Shown: positions 57,506-64,000 of the stretch, one piece after another
Position numbering within the stretch: the stretch's first letter is position 1
How the letters are laid out: the number at the start of each line of letters is the position of its first letter
Origin: Pochonia chlamydosporia 170
Lineage: Eukaryota > Ascomycota > Sordariomycetes > Hypocreales > Clavicipitaceae
Length of the DNA: 64,000 bases
Assembly: GCF_001653235.2 (NCBI RefSeq)
Contig: NC_035790.1
Coordinates: forward strand, 1,426,001-1,490,000
Direction of reading: 5' to 3'
Position numbers and translations under genes: made by a program
Notes under the pieces: model-generated
Told to the model about the DNA's origin: nothing
Databases searched by the model: none
What the model saw: only the letters and a program-made list of their open reading frames with translations

Positions 57506-57745
57506 ATCACCAGCCCACTGTCTATCTACATCCCGCCTTGTGAAACCCAACGTGGAAAAGAAAATACAAGTTCAACCACTGTGCTCAACCGAGACATGAA
57601 TTACATACTGTGTCTGTGCCTCGCGGAATAGCTTCGTCTTTGGACTCCAAAGCAACACCCGAATATCAAACTCCCCAGCGCCGCGTGATGTGAATGTTTA
57701 CAAGAAAACAACGAAGCAAAAAAAGGCACACCTCCGCAAAACCAA
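57506..57745. other. Convergent 3' flanks of terpene synthase and deacetylase genes
   Basis: 240 bp between facing stops; no coding signal. Confidence 0.5.
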
Positions 57746-58552
57746 CTACCGCCCGCCCAACGGCTCAACACTCTTGATCAAATCGCTAATCGTAACAACC
57801 TTGTATCCATTCTTCTTCAGCTCCGGCAAAATCATCCTCAGCATAGGCGCCGTCCACTCCCTCCTATCGTGACAAATAATAATCGCACCAGGGTGCACCA
57901 TGCTCAAAATATGCTTCGCATTCCTCTTGGGGTACGGAATCTGCGGATCGTGAGGGTACACGCTGCCCAGCGTGATTCTGTACCCCCTATTCCCCAGCAT
58001 ATCGCGCATCTTGTAATTGAAGAACCCAGACCCCGGGCGGTAGTAGTTGTTCGGCAGGATCTTCTTCTCGGCCGTGTACGCCGCCACCAGCTTCGCCTTC
58101 ACCTCCTTGACCTGCCGCTCCAGCTCGTCCATGCTAAGCTTGCTGGCGGGCTCGTCGTGCATGCCGTGGTTGCTGAGCTCGTGGCCCTCGCGGATCAGGG
58201 ACCGCAGCGTCTCCTCCCGGTTGTCGACCTGCGAGCCTATGACGAAGAAGGTCGCGTGGGCGCCGTACTCCTTGAGCACGTCCATGATCTCGCCGGTGTA
58301 TGCGGAGGGCGCGTCGTCGAGGGACAGGGCGACGACCTTCTCGCCCGTCGTGACTTCGAAGAGGACGTCGGGGTATTTTTGGCGCAGGTAGCCTATCAGC
58401 GCTTTGGGCGGCTTGTATATGCAGTAGATGGAGTAGATGGGGAAGATGAGCAAGAGGCCGAGGACGGCGAGGAGCGTGAGTGTGGCCATTCGGTTGCGGC
58501 GCACTTGGCGCCGGAGCTTGGTGGGCAGGCGGAAGAGGGCGAGGCGCGGCAT
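57746..58552 (-). CDS. Membrane-anchored polysaccharide deacetylase (NodB/CE4 domain)
   Basis: One exon of 268 residues. A basic N-terminus (KLRRQVRRNR) precedes one transmembrane helix (residues ~23-44), giving a type II membrane protein with a lumenal or extracellular catalytic domain. CE4 motifs: VVALSLDDAPS (77-82, the general base and metal Asp pair), SNHGMHDE (127-134, the two metal His), YYRPGSGFFN (~170), and IIICHDR near 230. The fungal CE4 family includes chitin deacetylases that convert chitin to chitosan in the wall; short single-domain anchored members are less studied. Signal-anchor topology is inferred. It is GC-rich compared with the flanks. Confidence 0.88.
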   Translation of the reverse strand: MPRLALFRLPTKLRRQVRRNRMATLTLLAVLGLLLIFPIYSIYCIYKPPKALIGYLRQKYPDVLFEVTTGEKVVALSLDDAPSAYTGEIMDVLKEYGAHATFFVIGSQVDNREETLRSLIREGHELSNHGMHDEPASKLSMDELERQVKEVKAKLVAAYTAEKKILPNNYYRPGSGFFNYKMRDMLGNRGYRITLGSVYPHDPQIPYPKRNAKHILSMVHPGAIIICHDRREWTAPMLRMILPELKKNGYKVVTISDLIKSVEPLGGR

Positions 58553-59205
58553 CAGGACATTGGGTGCGAGGGTTTTGCGGATGGGGGAGTTGCAGTGTTG
58601 TCGTGATGGGGTTTCGAGATCGAGGTCGAGGTGGGTGGATTGTGGTGTCCTGGTGCGCGGCGCGACTCTGGGTGACTTGAGAGAGATTTTACCTGGCGAG
58701 CATTACTTGTGGTGGTGATGTCGGCGCGAATGTCGATGTGGTTTGATTCTTGATGATGAGTTGGGTTGTAGAAAAGTACGTCGATTCTTGGATTTGATTG
58801 AAGCGTCGTTGGTTCTTTAACCCCTGGCTGCCACTTTTTTTTTTGGGACACAGCTCCCTGCCAGGAGAGTGAAATGAAGATGCAAGCCAAGGTGATCTTA
58901 TTGGGTGGCAACGGCTCGAGCAAGGGGCGGGAAGCAAGTGGCGGGTCCGTCGTTGGAGGTTGCTTCTCATGCATAAGAGTTAAATGCGAGGTATGGGACT
59001 GAATGGTTGGTTCAATAGGACCAATTTTAAATTTCGTTTACATTTAAAGTCTTGTTAGATTATTCATGTTAATTTAATGATATACTCTATCCTATCGTGG
59101 TCCATGTCCTCATCCGCTACAACAGAACGCAGCGGTGTATCCAATAACAACCCCAGCCAACTTAAAGTTCAACATCCTCGTCAGGGCATCACGGCAATTG
59201 ACGGC
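58553..59205. promoter_or_regulatory. Upstream region of deacetylase gene
   Basis: 653 bp between the deacetylase start and the stop of the cystathionine gamma-synthase-like gene, both on the minus strand. No coding signal; a T-run lies at ~58836-58845. Confidence 0.45.
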
Positions 59206-60556
59206 CTACTTCTTCAGACTCTCAAAAGCCTGCTCAATATCGCTCTTTAGATCCTCAAATCCCTCCACTCCAATACTCACCCGCAGCAATCTCTGATCAA
59301 CGTACGGATCCGTCATGGCCCGCCACTCAATCAGACTCTCAATGCCACCCAAACTAGTAGCATGGTGGAACAACTGCAGCTTACTAGGCAGCTTCTTCGC
59401 AAGATCCATATCCTTCATGACAATAGCGAAAACAGGACCATAGCCAACAGGCATCTGTTTCTGAAGCCAGCTTCCCTCCTCTGTAGCTTCCGGCTGCAAA
59501 CTAGCATGGTGAAGCCTCTCCACAAGCTGTCCCACAACCGTGGACTCATCGCCCAGCTGGCTCTCTAGCCATTTGACGAGATCCCCTGCCGTCTTGCTCT
59601 GTCTCATGACGCGCAGTTCCAGCGTCCGAAGGGATCGGAGCCCCAGCCAGCCTTCCATGCTACCCATCACGGACCCGAGGACCAGTCGCTCTTCGCGGAG
59701 TTCCCTGGCCCATTTGTTCCCCGGGCGAACGGCCAGCACGCCACACAGCATATCGGAGTGGCCGCCGATGTACTTTGTCCCGCTGTGCATGATGATGTCG
59801 GCACCGAAATCGAATGGGTTCTGCAGCGGCGGCGGCGCAAATGTAGCGTCAACGGTGAGGAACGCACCCGCCTTGTGAGCCTTGTCCGCGTAGAACTGGA
59901 GATTGCGGGCTTCACCCGTGGGATTCAGCGGTGTTTCGACGTGGACGATATCACCGGGTCCCAGTTCTGACGGGTCGCAGTCCAGGGGGAGCTTTTGAAG
60001 GCCAGTCAGGCGAGAGACTACCTTGATGACGCCATGGCAGCCGTGGTATCCGTCTCCAATGGCGATACGCTTGGGATTCAGCCGGATGAGCATCGCGTGG
60101 AAGGCTGCCAGGCCGGAAGCATACGTGATCGAGGGGCCGCCGAGGATGCTCGAGAGGACAGCCTCGAGGCGAGTGGTGTTGGGGTTGGAGTCTCGTGAGT
60201 AAATGTGAGAATCAAGCGGAGCGTTGGGCTGTGACGTATTGTCAGTACAAACACACAACATATATATTTCACCAGAGTGAACAGGATTCGATTCTGTAGA
60301 GAGAGGAAACACGATCTCAAGGTCAGAACATCATGAAAAGACTCACATCGGGGTTATTCCAGTCGCCCAACTTGGTCGGATCCGACGAATGCTTCAACTG
60401 GCTCGGGTCATCACTATATCGAAACGTGGTGCTGACATGCATAGCCGGCGCTACGGCCCTATGCGCAGAAATCGCATCATCTGCATGGACAGTCCGCGAC
60501 GATAGTGATAGACCGGCCATTTTGTCTGTCGGCACGCGATTTGGTGCTGATGCCAT
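59206..60556 (-). CDS. Cystathionine gamma-synthase-like PLP enzyme (Cys/Met metabolism family)
   Basis: Exons 60556-60347 and 60228-59206 encode 410 residues. SSRTVHADDAISAHRAVAPAMHVSTTFRY, spanning residues ~18-47, and SHIYSRDSNPNTTRLEAVLS are the family entry. YASGLAAFHAML holds the cofactor phosphate region, VETPLNPTGE and FLTVDATFAPPPLQ follow, and MHSGTKYIGGHSD contains the Schiff-base Lys222. FHHATSLGGIESLIEWR and LLRVSIGVEGFEDL close the domain. The family includes cystathionine synthases and lyases and homocysteine synthases; this branch is typical of ascomycetes and its exact reaction (cystathionine gamma-synthase or related gamma-replacement) is not settled by sequence alone. The 118-nt intron has a GTGAGT donor and CAG acceptor. 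Confidence 0.9.
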
Positions 60557-61367
60557 GGTTGGGCTTTTGGTTGGGGTTCACGCCGATGATCGGATCAGAG
60601 GTTCGGATCATCCAGTGCTCAGAATAGCTGGACTGAGTGCTCTGATACTGGAAAGCCAGGGGGGAGAGCTGTTGACTATTGAATATATAACAACTCTGGG
60701 GTGTGAGAGATGATAGAGGATGAATTGCTATCAGGACTAGTCACACCGGTTGATCATATCAATTTCATTGATGCTTGGTGAGTGGTGATGTGGTGGGGAA
60801 ATTGTCCCCATTGTCGGCGGGGCATCGTGTATATGGTTTGCAGCGGAGGGCGCAAATGGCAAATGGTCCATTATGAAACCGATGTTGCGACGCCCTTTGG
60901 CTGAAGAGCTTTTTCAAAAGTTACAAATGGAGATGTGAACCGATGAAGCATGTAATAATGCTTTTGTTGTTTGATTGTAAACAATTCATACAGACGCCGC
61001 ATATCCCACATCCCTCCCACTACCTGCTCTTCACCTCCAAAACTAAATGGTGTAAATCGCCATCCTTCTCACGTCAAGTAGTTGGTCTTGGTGATAGGTG
61101 GATAAATTATCATTGATATTATCATTAAGTCATTGCATTATGATAAATGCCAGTCCCCATCCATGCTTATTTTACAATGCCCCCGCGAACTCGCTATAAC
61201 ATCCTGTCCCCATGATCACCATGCACGCCTCAGCGAGTGTAGCTCTACTATAGCACCCAAAACGCCGTTAATCCCATTTCTCAAGCAAAATTTTGCCAAT
61301 TGACATGTGACTTTGTCATAATCCATGAATGGCTCACGTGGCAACAACCGTTCAAACTGGGCTGTCA
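60557..61367. promoter_or_regulatory. Promoter side of the cystathionine gamma-synthase-like gene and 3' flank of next gene
   Basis: 811 bp without coding signal. It includes the upstream region of the minus-strand PLP gene and the 3' side of the following minus-strand gene. Confidence 0.45.
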
Positions 61368-62391
61368 TCAGTTCCGTGACTCCTCAGATGCCTTGGGAAC
61401 ATCCATGGTTCCAAGTTCCGAGCCTTGGCCACTTTGGCCGCGCTTGCGCCCTGGCATCAAGAATCGAGATACTGTGGCTTGGCCACTTGAATCTTGGGAA
61501 TCCGTCAGCTTGGCAAAGAAGCCTCGCTTTCGGGGTTGCTGCTTGTGGTCGTCTAAGCCGACGTCTTCAAATCCTTCCTCAGCGGTTGGCGGCTCGCGCT
61601 CGAATTTGCGATCAATTGCAGATCTAGGGAGGCGTCGAAATCGAGCAGAATCGAGACTCTGTCGCCCAAGGCCGTCGTGGGAAATAATAGGCGACTTTGC
61701 CGTGATATCCTGTGGCGGAAGATGCATGAGTACACACTGTTCCAGGGAGAGAAGCTACAGCATCTGTCTGTGCAATAGAGTAAACTAACAAATGATCTTC
61801 GATATGAGTCGAATGATTCGCGGGAAATGGGAAAGTGTTCGATGTCACCGACACTGCTTCCAGTTTCCGTTGACGCTCTTGAAGACAAATACTTGCGAGG
61901 CCATTGGGCCTTGTCTTCTGTGGGTGATGGCTGTTGGTGCGAGCAAGGCAGGGGTTAGTCTTCAACATCCATGACAATCTATAGAGAAAAGACGGTAACA
62001 CATACCGGAAGATACACGCCACTATCGTTCACAACTATCATTCCCAAAGGGACAAGAAGTCAATTTAAATGGTCTTGTGACAAAAGGCAAAGCGCCAAGA
62101 AGTGGTGTGGTATGCGCAATGTTGGCTACTTGTTGAGGCTTGTCGCAGGCGGGTGTGGCGGGTAGAAAGGACTGTGCTAGGCAGGTTGAGATCAGGTCAC
62201 GCACCACTCATCTTGTATTCGCCAGTATCATGGCTCTTGTTACTTCGAATGCTGAGGGCCGACGATGCTTTGGACCCGACGGTATCGACACGCTCGAAAC
62301 CGGGATGCGAAACTTCTCGCTCAGGTTGTATGCTCTCGTCCTGGGCGAGGCCGCCGCCGGTGCGCCGTGCAAAAGGGTTGCGGATGGGCAT
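61368..62391 (-). CDS. Small conserved ascomycete protein of unknown function
   Basis: Four exons, 62391-62205, 62034-62006, 61930-61790 and 61709-61368, give 232 residues with all junctions in phase. It starts MPIRNPFARRTGGGLAQD and continues with HPGFERVDTVGSKASSALSI, TGEYKMSVVNDSGVYLPPSPTE and KAQWPRKYLSSRAST. Then come SRESFDSYRRSFDITAKSP, a basic middle and KRGFFAKLTDSQD with SRFLMPGRKRGQSGQGSELG near the end. It has no membrane helix, signal peptide or known domain, but the even spacing of short aromatic and basic motifs is protein-like throughout. Exon 2 has only 29 nt and is typical of the conserved VVNDSGVYLP stretch. I recall a similar protein as broadly conserved in Hypocreales; the function is unknown. 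Confidence 0.82.
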
Positions 62392-64000
62392 GGTGCTATA
62401 ATGCTGACACGGCGAGAACGGACTGGACTTGACGGAATCTAGATTCTATAGATTTGATCCTGGGAATAACGACGAAAGCCACCAGATAGGTGTAGGCGGA
62501 GGGGAAAGTCGAAGGCGCCGGGAGATGTACAATTTGGCAAGAATGAAGACTATAAACAATGGAAACTCGGCTACTGTATTGTAAAAAGTCAAACACACGG
62601 ACTGGATTGCTCACGGTGTCGGCATGGGTGATGGAGACGGGAAATGGAGATTTTAAGATGGGGGTGTCTCGGACGGACATTGAAGACCAGCATCACTTCC
62701 GGATGCTTTGCTAGACCAGACTAGACTAGACCAGACATGGCATTGACTTTCTGGGGCGATATAGCCTGCAGCAGCCAACAGAATTCCTGACGAGAAGCCA
62801 CCGAACCAGACCAGACTTGGTCTGACTTGAGCATTTTGGTTGAAGCCCATCAGCAGTGACCAGGCCAGTTGACGGTCTGCCCTGAATCGCCCCAGTGCCA
62901 GGTGAGTCCAGTCGATGTCTCCAGTCCGGCCTGGTTGTAGTGGCTGTAGTGGTGGGGGTCCTGGTCACTCGGACTTGCCATGGCCGAGGCCGATTTACGC
63001 CCAACGCAACATCTGATGCCACTTGATCCCACCCGCTCTGCCTCTCCCAAATCCGCGGCTGGTGGGTGCGGAAGATTCTGATCAAGAGAGCACTTTTTGC
63101 CTGGCCACGGGACAACTCTCAGCAACCATACGCACCAATTCTAGCATTCAGATTCCGATTGCTGCACCCATTTGGCACTGTTTGGCACTATCCAACACCA
63201 GTTGGGGCTGTGAAATGGCCGCCTTTGCCCTCTACGGAAAGGATGTGCCATCAGACGGAGCCGACGTAGGATGGGGAATCCCGGCCCAGCAATGTCCACT
63301 ATATCCATTTTCCAAGGCTTCAAATCGACATCATGCCACGCTACGAAGAATCATGATCTCTGTGGCGATCCGGCGGGAACAAAGGTGGAGGGGGGCCTGA
63401 GGCTTTCTGTCGTCCACTCAACTCAGCAGACACTTGCGTCCTGGTCCAGGACTCCAGGCCAGGTAATCAACTAAACGAAGACCGCGAAGTTCGACAGTCA
63501 TGCATCGTCGTGTCATGATGGGATCATGGATACAGAGTACATGTAACCGTTAAACCCATTGTACCGGTAAATGGTCAGATGTATTTGATCAGTGGCGGCC
63601 GCTTTAACATTGAACACAAAACGTCTTCGGAACCAACACTTACCGGCATCCTTTAGTGTTCCTTTGTACCAGGCCGTTTCGAGGACGGACCCTTGCCAAT
63701 TTTCGGACAAACAACTTGTGGGCCACATTCATCTTGCCGATGATGTCGATGACGAGATGAAAGCAAGAACCTCCTGCATGGCAATTGCCCACTATTCGGC
63801 TCTATCAATTGGTCCTCCATGCCTTTCTCTCCTCAGGCGGACAGGGTACATTGGCGGTATGGCCTTCCTTTCTCGGTCGTCAGCGTTCGCGCACTTGCCA
63901 AGTGCAAAGCAATCAATGCCCACTGGCGTCTGCACAATTGGCACCTATGACGACATAGGCAATATGTCACACAGTACAGGTCTCATTTTACTGGCATATT
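62392..64000. other. Right-end gene-free stretch
   Basis: About 1.6 kb without a supported gene. It carries imperfect AGACCAGACTAG pentamer runs at 62713-62736 and 62805-62816, like other promoters in this window. A gene beginning beyond 64000 may use part of it. Confidence 0.45.
62713..62736 (+). repeat. AGACC/ACTAG pentamer run
   Basis: Degenerate tandem pentamers related to ACCAG, about 320 bp upstream of the small conserved gene. Confidence 0.7.

Noticed and set aside
57869..58606. Long plus-strand frame of 245 residues opposite the deacetylase gene
   Set aside because: It is the antisense shadow of a GC-rich coding exon; the minus strand has clear CE4 motifs and this one has none.
54000..60600. 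Possible biosynthetic cluster around the terpene synthase
   Set aside because: Neighbours are a tRNA, a polysaccharide deacetylase and a cystathionine gamma-synthase-like enzyme, none a usual tailoring enzyme; strands and spacing give no cluster signature.
1..64000. CRISPR arrays, prophage, bacterial operons or restriction systems
   Set aside because: Spliced genes, a eukaryotic tRNA with Pol III signals and RIP show a fungal nuclear genome; no regularly spaced repeats were seen.

Overview
The window reads as nuclear DNA of a filamentous ascomycete, most likely a sordariomycete close to the Hypocreales. Genes are sparse, on both strands, with 0 to 4 short introns (about 47 to 140 nt, GTRNGT donors, CTRAC-like branch sites). 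Intergenic DNA is long, and one transposon shows the C-to-T stop-codon pattern of repeat-induced point mutation (RIP). Most products are conserved housekeeping proteins. No operon logic applies. Exon coordinates come from reading frames, splice sites and family resemblance, and no transcript evidence was available.

Left end (1-2810): one complete Mutator-like (MULE) DNA transposon with ~120-bp inverted repeats and an 8-bp target duplication. Its transposase frame is full of stop codons but has no frameshift. Then come a mitochondrial-type PP2C phosphatase (4.5-5.8 kb), the ribosome-biogenesis factor Utp23 (6.3-7.3 kb), a large DUF726 alpha/beta-hydrolase (8.8-12.4 kb), a single-pass membrane protein (14.6-16.1 kb), the Golgi protein Tvp23 (minus strand), a CitE/CLYBL-like lyase (18.0-19.1 kb) and a long disordered protein of unknown function (19.2-21.5 kb, minus strand).

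Middle (21.5-46 kb): a 4-kb gene-poor stretch, then a glycine-rich RRM protein, a ChaC gamma-glutamylcyclotransferase whose model needs a 5-nt microexon, a penta-EF-hand protein, a metallo-beta-lactamase-fold protein, another 4.5-kb gene-poor stretch, a zinc-finger/RING-like protein behind a start-codon-poor leader, a Tls1/C9orf78-like splicing factor, a five-exon acylphosphatase with a 13-nt exon, and the DEAH helicase Prp16.

Right end (46-64 kb): Pwp1 diverges from prp16 over a short shared promoter. It is followed by a gene-poor stretch, a conserved Ser/Pro-rich unknown behind another start-codon-depleted leader, a tRNA-Arg(UCU), a class I terpene synthase, a membrane-anchored polysaccharide deacetylase, a cystathionine gamma-synthase-like PLP enzyme and a small conserved unknown.

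Functional themes are RNA and ribosome metabolism (Utp23, Pwp1, Prp16, Tls1-like, RRM protein) and membrane or metabolic housekeeping. The only specialised-metabolism gene is the terpene synthase, which has no recognisable tailoring genes beside it. I found no convincing new multi-gene system. The most unusual signals are the frame-preserved RIP-degraded MULE, the 5-nt microexon, and two long leaders nearly free of ATG codons, one with minimal start-stop elements.
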